Source of the DNA: PALSA-129 sp963842505
Lineage (GTDB): Bacteria > Acidobacteriota > Terriglobia > Bryobacterales > Bryobacteraceae
Direction: 5' to 3'
Assembly: GCA_963842505.1 (NCBI GenBank)
Contig: CAWJGZ010000001.1
Location: forward strand, 310,001-374,000
Length of the DNA stretch: 64,000 nucleotides
This document shows, piece by piece, positions 49,863-58,664 of this stretch; positions within the stretch are counted from its first letter, which is position 1, and each line of letters opens with the position of its first letter. Position numbers and translations under genes: made by a program. The notes below the pieces were generated by a model that was not told the DNA's origin, did no database searches, and saw only the letters and a program-made list of their open reading frames with translations.

Positions 49863-51302
49863 ATGCGAGTGACGGTAATTGGAACGGGATATGTAGGAAC
49901 GGTGACGGGGGCTTGCCTGGCCTATTTGGGGCACCGGGTGACCTGCGTGGATACGGACGAAGCGAAAATCAACCGGTTGCGCACGGGTGAATCTCCTATC
50001 TACGAGCCTTTCTTGGAAGAGCTGCTGCCGCTGGCGGCGGCTAAGGGCGGGATCGATTTTCAGACGGAACTGGCGGGGCCGGCGGCGGAAAGCGACGTGA
50101 TTTTCATCGCCGTGGGCACACCGCCGCTGCCCTCCGGAGAGGCGGACTTAACGTATCTGGAAGCGGCCGCGCGGAGCATCGGAGGGGCCATGGACGGCAC
50201 GCGATTTCGCGTGGTGGTCAACAAGTCCACGGTCCCGGTGGGGAGCGGCAACCTGGTGGAAGCGCTGGTGCGGGAAGGCATTGCGGAAGCGCGGCCGGGA
50301 GAGCGGCGGAAGATCCGGTTCGGCGTGGCGAGCAACCCGGAGTTTCTGCGGGAAGGCAGCGCGCTGGCCGATTCGCTGTATCCGGACCGGATTGTGATCG
50401 GCGCTTCGGATGAAGAGAGTTTGGGGATCATGCGCCAACTCTACCAACCGCTGGTGGAGCAGGGCTTCGAGGCGCCTGGCGGGGTTCCGCGGCCGGCGGG
50501 TTTGGGCAAAGTGCCGCTGTTCGCGACGACGCTGACCAGCGCGGAGATGATCAAGTACGCCGCCAACGCGTTTCTGGCGATGAAGATCGGATTCGCCAAC
50601 GAAATCGCGAATATTTGCGAGCGCGTGGGAGCGGAAGCGCCCGAGGTGATGACGGGTATCGGCCTGGATTCGCGGATTGGAAAGAAGTTTCTGAGTCCGG
50701 GCGTGGGCTGGGGCGGCAGTTGTTTTGGAAAAGACATTCAATCGCTGTTGCACACGGCGCGCGAGTACGGTTATGAGAGCCGGCTGCTGCAGGCGTCGCT
50801 GGACGTGAACACGGCGCAGCGGCAGATGGTGATCCAGAAGCTGCAGGAAAAACTCTACATTCTAAAAGGCCGCACCATCGGGCTCCTGGGCCTGGCATTC
50901 AAGCCCGATACGGACGATTTGCGCGACGCCCCGAGCCTGCACATCGCCGAACGGCTGCTGGCCATGGGCGCGCGGGTGAAGGCGTACGACCCGATTGCCA
51001 TGAAGGCGTGCCGCGAGCAACGGCCGGACCTGAAGATTCGTTATTGCGAGTCGGCCGGCGATTTGGCACAGGAATCCGACGCGCTCGTGGTAGTTACGGA
51101 ATGGCAGGAATTCCGCACGCTGGATCTGGCTTCGCTGGCGGGGCGGATGGCAAAGCGGATCCTGGTGGATGGCCGCAACCTGTACACAGCCGAGGCCGCG
51201 GCGGCGGCGGGCTTCGATTACACCGGCATCGGCCGCCTGGCGCGGACGCGCACGGCGGATCGGCGGGAACCCGGAGCGGCGCCGCGGGCGGCGCGGCGCT
51301 GA
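49863..51302 (+). CDS. ugd: UDP-glucose 6-dehydrogenase
   Basis: A 479-residue NAD-dependent enzyme that oxidises UDP-glucose to UDP-glucuronate, a precursor of uronic-acid glycans. It opens RVTVIGTGYVGTVTGACLAY (GxGYVG). NKSTVPVGSGNLVEAL is the conserved Lys/Ser loop. The catalytic Cys287 is in GVGWGGSCFGKDIQSLLHTA. LLGLAFKPDTDDLRDAPSLH is the C-domain UDP-binding entry. ATG 49863 fits the family; the ORF opens 66 bases earlier without the Rossmann start. It is followed by mutM at a one-base gap, and could supply the surface-glycan locus at 1-10 kb, although it is far away. Confidence 0.93.
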   Translation: MRVTVIGTGYVGTVTGACLAYLGHRVTCVDTDEAKINRLRTGESPIYEPFLEELLPLAAAKGGIDFQTELAGPAAESDVIFIAVGTPPLPSGEADLTYLEAAARSIGGAMDGTRFRVVVNKSTVPVGSGNLVEALVREGIAEARPGERRKIRFGVASNPEFLREGSALADSLYPDRIVIGASDEESLGIMRQLYQPLVEQGFEAPGGVPRPAGLGKVPLFATTLTSAEMIKYAANAFLAMKIGFANEIANICERVGAEAPEVMTGIGLDSRIGKKFLSPGVGWGGSCFGKDIQSLLHTAREYGYESRLLQASLDVNTAQRQMVIQKLQEKLYILKGRTIGLLGLAFKPDTDDLRDAPSLHIAERLLAMGARVKAYDPIAMKACREQRPDLKIRYCESAGDLAQESDALVVVTEWQEFRTLDLASLAGRMAKRILVDGRNLYTAEAAAAAGFDYTGIGRLARTRTADRREPGAAPRAARR

Positions 51303-51303
51303 A

Positions 51304-52104
51304 GTGCCCGAGCTTCCCGAAGTCGAGTCCGTTACGCGATCGATCGCGGGGCTGAAAGGCCGGCGCATTGCGGGAGTGGAATTCCTGGGCCGGCGGATCT
51401 TGCGCGGGGCTCGGCCGGAGCGCGTGGCGGCGCGCCTGGAAGGGCGGCGGATTGGGGCGATCGAGCGATATGGCAAGTTCATCGTATTGACGCTGGACGC
51501 CGGCTATCTGACAATTCATCTGGGTATGACGGGGCGGCTGCTGCTGGGCGGAGCGGCCGGCAAGCACACGCATGCCATCTTTACCTTCGACCGCGGCCGG
51601 CTGTTGTATGACGACAGCCGGCAGTTCGGCTCGATCGAGTACAGCGAGGAGTTCCCGGCGCGAGTGGCGCGGCTGGGGCCGGAGCCGTTGGAAGTCGGGT
51701 TCGAGGAGTTTGCGACGCGGCTGAAGCGCCACAAGACGCGCATCAAGGCATTGTTGCTGAACCAGGCTTTCGTGCGGGGGGTTGGCAACATTTATGCCGA
51801 CGAAGCGCTTTTCCGGGCGGGTATCCACCCGATGGCGGTGGCTTCGCGGCTGCGCGGGCCTCGGGTGCGGCGGCTCTTCGACGGCATGGTGACGGTGCTG
51901 ACGGAAGCCATCGCGGCGGGCGGATCTTCCGTTTCGGACTATATCGACGCCCAGGGCCGCAAGGGTTTCTTTCAGTTCAGCCACCGTGTGTACCAGCGCA
52001 CCGGCGAACCATGTGTGAATTGCGGCACGGCGATTCGAAAAGTGCTGGTGGCGCAGCGGTCTTCGCATTTCTGCCCGAAATGCCAGAAACCTCAGGTACA
52101 ATAG
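51304..52104 (+). CDS. mutM: Formamidopyrimidine-DNA glycosylase
   Basis: A 266-residue bifunctional glycosylase/lyase that excises 8-oxoguanine and Fapy lesions. The GTG at 51304 gives the required (M)PELPEVESV N-terminus, with Pro2 as nucleophile and Glu3. Other signatures are YLTIHLGMTGRLLLGG (lysine loop region), LNQAFVRGVGNIYADEALF (helix-two-turn-helix) and the C-terminal zinc finger CVNCGTA...HFCPKCQ. It acts in the same pathway as mutY (21.4 kb) in preventing G-to-T mutation. It begins one base after the ugd stop, so it is in that transcript. Confidence 0.95.
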   Translation: MPELPEVESVTRSIAGLKGRRIAGVEFLGRRILRGARPERVAARLEGRRIGAIERYGKFIVLTLDAGYLTIHLGMTGRLLLGGAAGKHTHAIFTFDRGRLLYDDSRQFGSIEYSEEFPARVARLGPEPLEVGFEEFATRLKRHKTRIKALLLNQAFVRGVGNIYADEALFRAGIHPMAVASRLRGPRVRRLFDGMVTVLTEAIAAGGSSVSDYIDAQGRKGFFQFSHRVYQRTGEPCVNCGTAIRKVLVAQRSSHFCPKCQKPQVQ

Positions 52105-52260
52105 GCATGAAACCCCGGTTGGCGCGCCTGCGTCGTAGAAGATGAAGCGGCCCGGCATGTCGTTTCGGGCCGAAAGTTAAGTGACTCGCGGGTGCCCGCG
52201 ATCAAGGATAATGAAAAAGTAGTTCGTGCGCATTCCGAATCAACAGAGGAGACTTCTGAC
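52105..52260. other. Intergenic region with two hairpins
   Basis: A 156-base gap with cggcccg/cgggccg (52148-52172) and tcgcggg/cccgcga (around 52186-52199). They may terminate the mutM transcript or shape the leader of the barrel gene. The Shine-Dalgarno gaggag lies near 52244. Confidence 0.45.
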
Positions 52261-52950
52261 GTGAGACGTATTTCCCGCTACCTTCCACTGCTTTTCGTGC
52301 TGTTCTGCTGCATCCAATTTGCCAGCGCCCAGAGCGCATTCGATTTGAACATGGGATTCGGCGCGGCCCAGGATAAGGCCAGTTCCACCCAAGTCGATCA
52401 AGCCTTGCTGCCTTGCACGGCAGGCGATCTCTATCCGCCTTGCGTGTCGACCCCCGCGCTCAGCGCCTTCATGATGGGCTTTGGCGGCGACCTGATGCTC
52501 TGGAAGAAATTCGGTGTTGGCGGCGAGGTCGCTTTCCAGCCGGCCAAACAGACGTACGTGAACTTGAACGGGTCGGCCGCGGCCAGCGGGTTGAACACCT
52601 TGGCCATACAGTCCCGCATGACCCTGTACGATTTCAACGGGATTTTCGAGCCGATCAACACCAAGAAAGTCGCCCTCAAGCTGGAAGGCGGCATCGGCGG
52701 CGCGAATCTCAAGTTCTATGAGAGCGGTTCCTCCAGTTCGATACTCGGCAACCAGAATTCATCGCAGTATATCGAAAGCGCCAATCACTTTCAGGTGCAC
52801 GGCGGCGTGGGCGTGCAGATCTATGTCACCGACCACGTCTTCGTTCGCCCGGAGTTCGATGTCCACTACGTACACAATCTGTCGCAGTTTGGGAGCAACG
52901 TTGTGACGTCTGAAATGGTGTGGATCGGCTACAGCTTCGGCGACCGGTAA
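52261..52950 (+). CDS. Small outer-membrane beta-barrel protein
   Basis: A 229-residue exported protein. GTG 52261 after a gaggag Shine-Dalgarno yields a signal, ISRYLPLLFVLFCCIQFASA, cleaved before QSAFDLNMGFGAAQ. The mature part has alternating hydrophobic strands typical of an eight-stranded barrel (for example VFVRPEFDVHYVHNL, and closing MVWIGYSFGDR). Two cysteines (LLPCTAGDLYPPCVS) may form a disulfide in a loop. The family is an OmpA/OmpW-like porin type; exact relatives were not recognised. It stands alone, after mutM. Confidence 0.7.
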   Translation: MRRISRYLPLLFVLFCCIQFASAQSAFDLNMGFGAAQDKASSTQVDQALLPCTAGDLYPPCVSTPALSAFMMGFGGDLMLWKKFGVGGEVAFQPAKQTYVNLNGSAAASGLNTLAIQSRMTLYDFNGIFEPINTKKVALKLEGGIGGANLKFYESGSSSSILGNQNSSQYIESANHFQVHGGVGVQIYVTDHVFVRPEFDVHYVHNLSQFGSNVVTSEMVWIGYSFGDR

Positions 52951-53155
52951 AGCAAAGGCTGGCGGTTCGGCCCAATGCTCGCGTGCGGCAGATCGGAATG
53001 ACAGACCGGGAGGCCTGTCCCACCCAGGAGCAGAGCCGCAACCAATTTGAGATGAGGCCGAGCGCCTACGGGAACGCCGGCGTGGCGGCTGGAAAGCCTA
53101 CTCCACGGGCGGCTAGAATCCTGGCGGCAATCGAAGAAAGTGAGTTGCCGCAATC
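52951..53155. other. Intergenic region with a REP-like palindrome
   Basis: About 200 bases with no credible gene. The motif acagacc-ggga-ggcctgt (53001-53018, one mismatch) is another copy of the palindrome at 48749, here followed by cccacc. Tail-to-tail gene orientation makes it a candidate shared transcript end. Confidence 0.5.
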
Positions 53156-53911
53156 CTACGTCGTGGCGGGGGCCTGAGCACTACCGGCCAGGTTCTCGGA
53201 CGGCTCCGGCGGATTGTAGATCAGAATGCGGTGGCAGGTTTCGCAGATCATCACCTGATCTCCCCTCCTGAGCTCCTGAAAATACTGCGGCCGTAGGGCG
53301 ATGTTACAGACGCCGCAACGGCCGGTCACCACTTCGGCGATTCCGATGCCGCGGCGAGCCGTGCGGGCGCGCTCATAGCGCTTGTAGACCATGGGCGTGA
53401 TGGAGGCCACAATGCCGGCGCGCTCTTTTTTCAGCTCTTTCGAGGCTTTTTCATTCGCGGCGGTGCGCTCACGGGCCACCTGCGATTCGGAGGCCACCTG
53501 GGCCTTTTCGGCCTTGAACGCCACTTCCGCGGCTTTCACGTTCTTATCAAGAGGCTCGGATTCGCTCATCAATGCGAGGATGCGATCTTCGGCGGCCTGA
53601 ATCTCCTTCTGGCTGAACTCAATTTCGTTCTGAAAAGCACGGTACTGCTCGTTGGTCTTGGCCAGAAGCATCTGGTCTTTGAGCTTGGAAATTTTCTGTT
53701 CCTGTTCGTGGATATCGCTTTCACATGTCTTGCGTTCTTTTTGATTGGCGGCCAAAGCGGCGCGGTCGGCTTCCAGCTTGCGCTCGTGCGAACCGAGTTT
53801 TTTTTCGATTTCGGCAATGTGCTTCGGTAAGGCGGAAATCTCACGGCTCAGATTGGCCAGACGGTTATCAATGTCTTGAAGGTGGATTACTAGGTTCAAA
53901 TCGGGGAGCAT
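53156..53911 (-). CDS. Coiled-coil protein with C-terminal C4 zinc ribbon (CT398-like)
   Basis: A 251-residue protein. Residues 1-175 are an antiparallel coiled coil beginning LPDLNLVIHLQDIDNRLANL, rich in Lys/Glu, and the C-terminal ribbon has GRCGVCNIALRP and MICETCHRILIY as a CxxC...CxxC zinc site. This is the family typified by Chlamydia CT398 and Helicobacter HP0958 (flagellar FlgZ), which binds RNA or secretion-system components. No flagellar genes are near. The gene overlaps murJ by 44 bases, with murJ reading first. Confidence 0.8.
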   Translation of the reverse strand: MLPDLNLVIHLQDIDNRLANLSREISALPKHIAEIEKKLGSHERKLEADRAALAANQKERKTCESDIHEQEQKISKLKDQMLLAKTNEQYRAFQNEIEFSQKEIQAAEDRILALMSESEPLDKNVKAAEVAFKAEKAQVASESQVARERTAANEKASKELKKERAGIVASITPMVYKRYERARTARRGIGIAEVVTGRCGVCNIALRPQYFQELRRGDQVMICETCHRILIYNPPEPSENLAGSAQAPATT

Positions 53912-55517
53912 TGCTATTCAAAGTGTAACACGCAGCTCTAAGCGCCTCCAGTTCCGGGACGCGCAGCGTGCGCGCGGCGGTGTAAAAAATGACGAGTCCG
54001 AGAGGGATGGAGACAGCGATATCGGCAAGATGGGCGATGCGTCCGGGGGCGGCGATGGCGTGAACCGCCAGGCTGGAAACGCGGCAGACCGCGCCCATGA
54101 GCGCCGAGGCGGCGGCAATTTTGGTGGCGTTCGAGGCGAGCGTTCGGCCGCGCAGCGAGCCGAGGCGCCGGCGCATCAACCCAAACAGGACGGCTGCGGC
54201 GAACAGCGCGACGGCCGAGGTGGAAAGCGCGAGACCCGCATGACCCATGCCGGCCCAACGCACCAGGCTCCAGGCCAGCGCCAGGTTGAAGGCCACGGAG
54301 GCAACGCTGACGAGCGCGGGGGTGCGGCCGTCGTTGAGCGCGTAAAATGCGGGCGCGAGAATTTTGCAGGCTGCGTAACCGGCCAGGCCGGCGCTATACC
54401 AGGCGAGCGCCACGGCGGTCTGATGAGTATCGTAGGCGGTGAAGCGGCCGCCTTGGAAGATGGCTCCGACGATACTTTCCCCGAGCACGGCGAGTCCGAC
54501 CGCCGAAGGAATGGTCAGCAGCATGGCGAGCGAGAGCGAACGCGCGAGAGTGGCGCGGAACTCATCCATGCGGCCGGCGGCAGCGCTGCGGGAAATGGCG
54601 GGCAGAGTGGCGGTCGCGATGGCCGCGCCGAACAGGCCCAGCGGCAGTTGCAGGAAGCGGAAGGCGTAAGCGAGCCAGCTCACGGGGCCGTCAATGACGC
54701 GGCCGGCGGCGTCAGTGATGCCGGATGCCAGGTTACCGTTGACGGCGATGTTGATCTGGAAAGCGGCATTTCCCAGGATGGCGGGAATCATCAAGCGCAG
54801 GATTTGACGGAGCCCGGGATGGCGCCAGTTCAGACGCGGACGGTAAGCCAAGCCGGCGCGCCGCAAACTGGGGACCTGCCACAACCACTGGAGCGCGCCG
54901 CCGGCAAGCACGCCGCAAGCCATCGAAACGATGAGGCCGTGATGGAAGCGGCGGCCCACGGTGTAACCGAGGGCGAGTCCGAACACCACCGAGCCGATGT
55001 TGAAGAACGTGGAGGCCAGCGCGGGAACGCCGAAGCGGTCGCAGGCGTTGAGGGCACCCATGGCCTGCGCGGCAAGCGCCACCAGCACCAGAAAGGGACA
55101 CATGATGCGGGTGAGCAGCACGGCCAGTTCGAACTTGCCGGGCACGGAGCGGAATCCGGGCGCGAGCAGCGCGACTAGTTGCGGGCTGAAGATCATGCCC
55201 AACGCGCACACCGCTCCCACTACCAGGACCAGCGCGGCAGAGACGGCGCTGGAGAGTTCGGCGGCCTCGCGTTTTCCCTTCGCGGTGAGGTATTGGGAGA
55301 AGACCGGAACAAAGGCCGATGAGAAAGCGCCCTCGGCGAAGAGGTTGCGAGTGAGGTTGGGAATGCGGAAGGCGATCTGGAAGGCGTCGTTGGCGGGGCC
55401 GGCGCCGAAGAGACGCGCCATGGCCATTTCGCGCACCAGGCCGGTGAGGCGGCTCAGCGAAATGGCGGCCGAAACCACTCCGGCCGAACGAAAAAAGCGA
55501 TGCTGGTCGGGAGCCAA
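53868..55517 (-). CDS. murJ: Lipid II flippase
   Basis: A 549-residue polytopic protein (about 14 helices) of the MurJ/MviN family. It opens FFRSAGVVSAAISLSRLTGL then VREMAMARLFGAGPANDAFQ and RIPNLTRNLFAEGAFSSAFV, which are the defining MurJ segments with the substrate-cavity arginines. MurJ flips lipid II to the periplasmic face for peptidoglycan synthesis. It begins at ATG 55517, 17 bases after the PfkB-like gene stop, and is followed by the overlapping coiled-coil gene. Confidence 0.93.
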   Translation of the reverse strand: MAPDQHRFFRSAGVVSAAISLSRLTGLVREMAMARLFGAGPANDAFQIAFRIPNLTRNLFAEGAFSSAFVPVFSQYLTAKGKREAAELSSAVSAALVLVVGAVCALGMIFSPQLVALLAPGFRSVPGKFELAVLLTRIMCPFLVLVALAAQAMGALNACDRFGVPALASTFFNIGSVVFGLALGYTVGRRFHHGLIVSMACGVLAGGALQWLWQVPSLRRAGLAYRPRLNWRHPGLRQILRLMIPAILGNAAFQINIAVNGNLASGITDAAGRVIDGPVSWLAYAFRFLQLPLGLFGAAIATATLPAISRSAAAGRMDEFRATLARSLSLAMLLTIPSAVGLAVLGESIVGAIFQGGRFTAYDTHQTAVALAWYSAGLAGYAACKILAPAFYALNDGRTPALVSVASVAFNLALAWSLVRWAGMGHAGLALSTSAVALFAAAVLFGLMRRRLGSLRGRTLASNATKIAAASALMGAVCRVSSLAVHAIAAPGRIAHLADIAVSIPLGLVIFYTAARTLRVPELEALRAACYTLNSNAPRFEPSNPPSRH

Positions 55518-55534
55518 GCGAAAATCGCCGCGCG

Positions 55535-56464
55535 CTACTCGGCGCGCCTCACTTCCACCTGGCGGTAGATTTCCTCGGTTTGGCGGAGACTTGCGAAATT
55601 CATGCCGGGCAGACGCGCCGAAGCGGTGCCGGCAGCCACGCCCCAGCGCAGCGACTCAGCCTGGCTGGCGTTGCGAGAGTCGGACCAGGTGTAGGCGGCC
55701 CGCAGCGCGTCGCCCGCTCCGATGGGGCACAAGGCGTCGATGCGGGGCGGCAAGGCTTCCAGGAGTCCGTCGGCAAAGGCTCCCACGGCGCCGCGGCTTC
55801 CCACCGAGAGCACCACGGACTCCGCGCCCATGGCGCGGATCTGGGAAGCGGCCTCGAGGAAGTGGACGCGCGTGAGCAGGGTGCGGCCGAACAGGCGCTC
55901 AGCCTCCTGCTGGTTGGGCGCCACGACGGTAGGCCGCGCCTCGAGTCCTTCCCGCAGCGCGTCGCCATCGGCATCCAGCAGGGTCTTTACTTTTTTCTTC
56001 CGCGCCATGATGATGAGCCTGGCGTAAAACGAGGGTGGAGCGCCCGGCGGCAGGCTCCCGCAAACCATCAGCCATTGCGCCTTACGCAGCGATTCGCGGA
56101 CCACGCGCTCGATGCGGGTCAGTTCCGATTTGCTCAGCGCGGGTCCGGCTTCATTGAGGTTTACGGTGAGGCCCTGTTTATCGGTGATGGTGAGGTTGGT
56201 GCGGATGTCGTTCTGAACCGGGACGACAGCGATGGGGTAACCGCAGCCGGCGAGGTGTTCTTCCAGGCGCTTGCCGGTTTCGCCTCCGGAAATCAGGACG
56301 GCCAGGGTCTGGCCGCCGAACGACTGGATCACGCGGGAAGCGTTGATGCCGCGGCCGCCGGCCGATTCGCGGCTGGAATTGACGTAGGCGCGGTCTTCAA
56401 ATGCCAGGCGGTCCACGCTGATGGTGCGGTCGATGGCAGGATTGACTGTGAGAGTGACAATCAA
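55535..56464 (-). CDS. PfkB-family 1-phosphofructokinase-like sugar kinase
   Basis: A 309-residue ribokinase-fold kinase of the 1-phosphofructokinase/tagatose-6-phosphate kinase branch. It opens MIVTLTVNPAIDRTISVDRL. SRESAGGRGINASRVIQSFG is the substrate motif, and CPIGAGDALRAAYTW is the anion hole with the catalytic Asp. It phosphorylates a sugar phosphate with ATP. Its start overlaps the O-methyltransferase stop by four bases (ATGA), and murJ follows closely, so it belongs to a five-gene minus-strand run. The substrate cannot be set from sequence. Confidence 0.85.
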   Translation of the reverse strand: MIVTLTVNPAIDRTISVDRLAFEDRAYVNSSRESAGGRGINASRVIQSFGGQTLAVLISGGETGKRLEEHLAGCGYPIAVVPVQNDIRTNLTITDKQGLTVNLNEAGPALSKSELTRIERVVRESLRKAQWLMVCGSLPPGAPPSFYARLIIMARKKKVKTLLDADGDALREGLEARPTVVAPNQQEAERLFGRTLLTRVHFLEAASQIRAMGAESVVLSVGSRGAVGAFADGLLEALPPRIDALCPIGAGDALRAAYTWSDSRNASQAESLRWGVAAGTASARLPGMNFASLRQTEEIYRQVEVRRAE

Positions 56465-57504
56465 GGTTTTATTCTAGCGTGGGTCGGGGCCGAGGTCTTG
56501 ACCGCGAAAATGGCGTCGAGCGGGACGCCGGTGCGGCAGCCTTCCACCTCCTGGAAGCCGGCGCCGCGCAGCAGCCCGGTATACTCGCCGAGGCTGCGCT
56601 CCCGTCCTTCGGTGACTATCAGCATATTGAGCGACTGCATGCTGGCGGGAAGCGGACCGACGCCATCTTCGGAAAGGAGCTTTTCCGCCACGAGCAGGCC
56701 TCCGCCGGGCGGGAGGCGATCGAAAATGGCGTGCAGCAGGGCTTCAATCTTCTGGTCGGACCAGTCGTGCAGGACGCGGCCGAGGGCGTAGAGATCGGCT
56801 GCGGGAAGAGGGTCGTTGAAGAAATCGCCCTCCACGATTTGGATGCGGGCGCGGGCGGTGGAGAGCGCGACGTACTCGCGGGCGAGCGCGGCGACGGGCG
56901 GCAGATCGAAAACCACGGCGTGGAGGTCGGGATAGCGCTCGCAGGCGGCAATCGCCAGATGGCCGGTGGCGCCGCCCAGATCGGCCATGCGATGGAAGCG
57001 GCTGAGGTCGAAGGCAGCGGCCACGCGTGGCGATGTCAACATGCCGAACCCGTGCATACCGCGGAGGAAATCGCGCATGGCCTCCTCAGTGCGGTAGAAG
57101 CCGCCGAAGATGCCGCTCTCCACTCCGAAGGTCTGCTTCCAGCGCGGCGAGCCTTCGCGGACGGCGTCGGCGAGCCGGCCCCACATGGGATACAAAGCCT
57201 CATCGGAATAGCGAATATAGCCGCGGAGTGAATTGGGGCTGCCGCTCCACAAGTAAACCTCGGCTACGGCTTGGTTGGAATAGAGGCCACCGTGCTTGCG
57301 CAGGAGGCCGAGCGCGGCGCAGCCATCGAGCAGGCGCGCGAGGGCGCTGGAATCGACGTCCAGAGCGGCGGCGAGCGATGCGGCGCGCGCGGGGGCTTTA
57401 TGCAGGCGGTCGAAGATGCCGAGGGAAACGGCCGCAAACATGGTCTTGGATTGCCGGAAGGCATCGATGAGCGCCAGGACCGGCGCGGGATCGGGCAAGG
57501 ACAT
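56461..57504 (-). CDS. SAM-dependent O-methyltransferase (ASMT/COMT-like)
   Basis: A 347-residue methyltransferase of the plant-type family. The N-terminal dimerisation domain has KTMFAAVSLGIFDRLHKAPA and LLDGCAALGLLRKHGGLYSN. The SAM-binding motif is FHRMADLGGATGHLAIAACE, motif II is HAVVFDLPPV, and the catalytic base region is LGRVLHDWSDQKIEALLHAI. It is normal in length for the family. Such enzymes often methylate small phenolic or quinone-like compounds. ATG 57504 was chosen; TTG 57510 also fits. It is coupled by overlap to the PfkB kinase, 12 bases after the thioredoxin-like gene. Confidence 0.87.
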   Translation of the reverse strand: MSLPDPAPVLALIDAFRQSKTMFAAVSLGIFDRLHKAPARAASLAAALDVDSSALARLLDGCAALGLLRKHGGLYSNQAVAEVYLWSGSPNSLRGYIRYSDEALYPMWGRLADAVREGSPRWKQTFGVESGIFGGFYRTEEAMRDFLRGMHGFGMLTSPRVAAAFDLSRFHRMADLGGATGHLAIAACERYPDLHAVVFDLPPVAALAREYVALSTARARIQIVEGDFFNDPLPAADLYALGRVLHDWSDQKIEALLHAIFDRLPPGGGLLVAEKLLSEDGVGPLPASMQSLNMLIVTEGRERSLGEYTGLLRGAGFQEVEGCRTGVPLDAIFAVKTSAPTHARIKP

Positions 57505-57516
57505 AGGCAAAGGATT

Positions 57517-58611
57517 TCAGTGACCGCCGAGGGCCCTTTCCACGGTGGCCTGCAACTTGGCGGGATCGGCGCCGCCCAGATCGCGAAAGACGATGTGGCC
57601 CAGGCGATCGATGACGAATGTCGAAGGATAGGCCTCGACGAAGTACTTGGCGGCGATGTCCGGCTCGGCGCCGATCAGGAGTGGAAAAGTATAGGATTGG
57701 TCGCGGGCAAATTTTTCCACGGTCTCCGTGTCTTCGCCTACATCGAGACCGAGGATGACCAGGCCGCGCTTCTCCCAATTGACGTACATCTTCTGGAGGC
57801 GCGGCATAAGAGCGCGGCAGGGTGGGCACCACGTGGCCCAAAAATCGACGATGACGACTTTGCCCTGGAATTCACGCAGATGGACGGCGTTGCCACCGGT
57901 ATCGGGAAGCGTGAAATCAGGCGCTGTCGCGCCGACGAGCGGCTTCGGCGTGGGCCGCGGCGAGCCGGGCGAAGCGGCGCGCGCCGATGCGGGCGGCTCG
58001 AAGTGAAACAGAGAATCGGGCAGCGGCTGATTCCATTTGGTGATGGTATAGAGCAGGATTTCGGTGGCCTTGGGCGAATAAGTGATGGCCTTGTAGACGA
58101 CGAAGCTGTTCCGGTCGATGCGGTACATGGTGTGCTCAGCGCCCTCGAGGCTGCCGCGAGGCCACTCGGCGCGGGCGACGTCGACCACATAAATGGGGAC
58201 GGGTTTTCCGTTCACGAGGAACTGCTCCTCACGGGCGATTGCGGCCGTGCGGACGTGCTGATCGATTTGGGCCAGCGCGCCGATGTGCGCGCCGGCGGCG
58301 TCGGCGAGCGGCGTCTTCGAATATTCGCTGGTGTCGGGACGATAGAGCCACTCGTCCTGGCCATCGCCAACCCGCAACTCGCTGTTGGCGTTGTCGAACT
58401 CGACGCGGTATTTTCCGAGGCCCGACCCGGCCTCCGCAAAGTGTTGCTCCGAGACGTCTGACCCGCGGACGGTTTGGGCCGTGACGCGGACCTCATAGCT
58501 GCGCAGGTCGCGGTAGACGGCGGCAGCGTGCTGCAAAATCTCGGTCGCCGAGGCCGCGGCGAAAGCCAGGCAGGGGACGGTCAGGACCAGACCGATCAGG
58601 CGGGATCTCAT
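57517..58611 (-). CDS. TlpA-like thioredoxin with N-terminal LolA-like domain
   Basis: A 364-residue exported protein. ATG 58611 begins a signal, MRSRLIGLVLTVPCLAFAAA. Residues 25-210 resemble a LolA/DUF2092-type beta-domain (RSYEVRVTAQTVRG, KYRVEFDNANSELRVGDGQD). The C-terminal part (about 225-364) is TlpA/ResA-like: LVGATAPDFTLPDTGGNAVH and IVDFWATWCPPCRALMPRLQ with the redox CPPC, then EAYPSTFVIDRLGHIVFRDL carrying the cis-Pro. It reduces disulfides in the periplasm, perhaps for cytochrome maturation. Its stop precedes the O-methyltransferase start by 12 bases, and the gene starts 54 bases after the Flox operon. Confidence 0.85.
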   Translation of the reverse strand: MRSRLIGLVLTVPCLAFAAASATEILQHAAAVYRDLRSYEVRVTAQTVRGSDVSEQHFAEAGSGLGKYRVEFDNANSELRVGDGQDEWLYRPDTSEYSKTPLADAAGAHIGALAQIDQHVRTAAIAREEQFLVNGKPVPIYVVDVARAEWPRGSLEGAEHTMYRIDRNSFVVYKAITYSPKATEILLYTITKWNQPLPDSLFHFEPPASARAASPGSPRPTPKPLVGATAPDFTLPDTGGNAVHLREFQGKVVIVDFWATWCPPCRALMPRLQKMYVNWEKRGLVILGLDVGEDTETVEKFARDQSYTFPLLIGAEPDIAAKYFVEAYPSTFVIDRLGHIVFRDLGGADPAKLQATVERALGGH

Positions 58612-58664
58612 TCTGAAATTATGAGCCGTAGGGAGGCCCGAGGGCAACGAGCGATCGATGCGGG

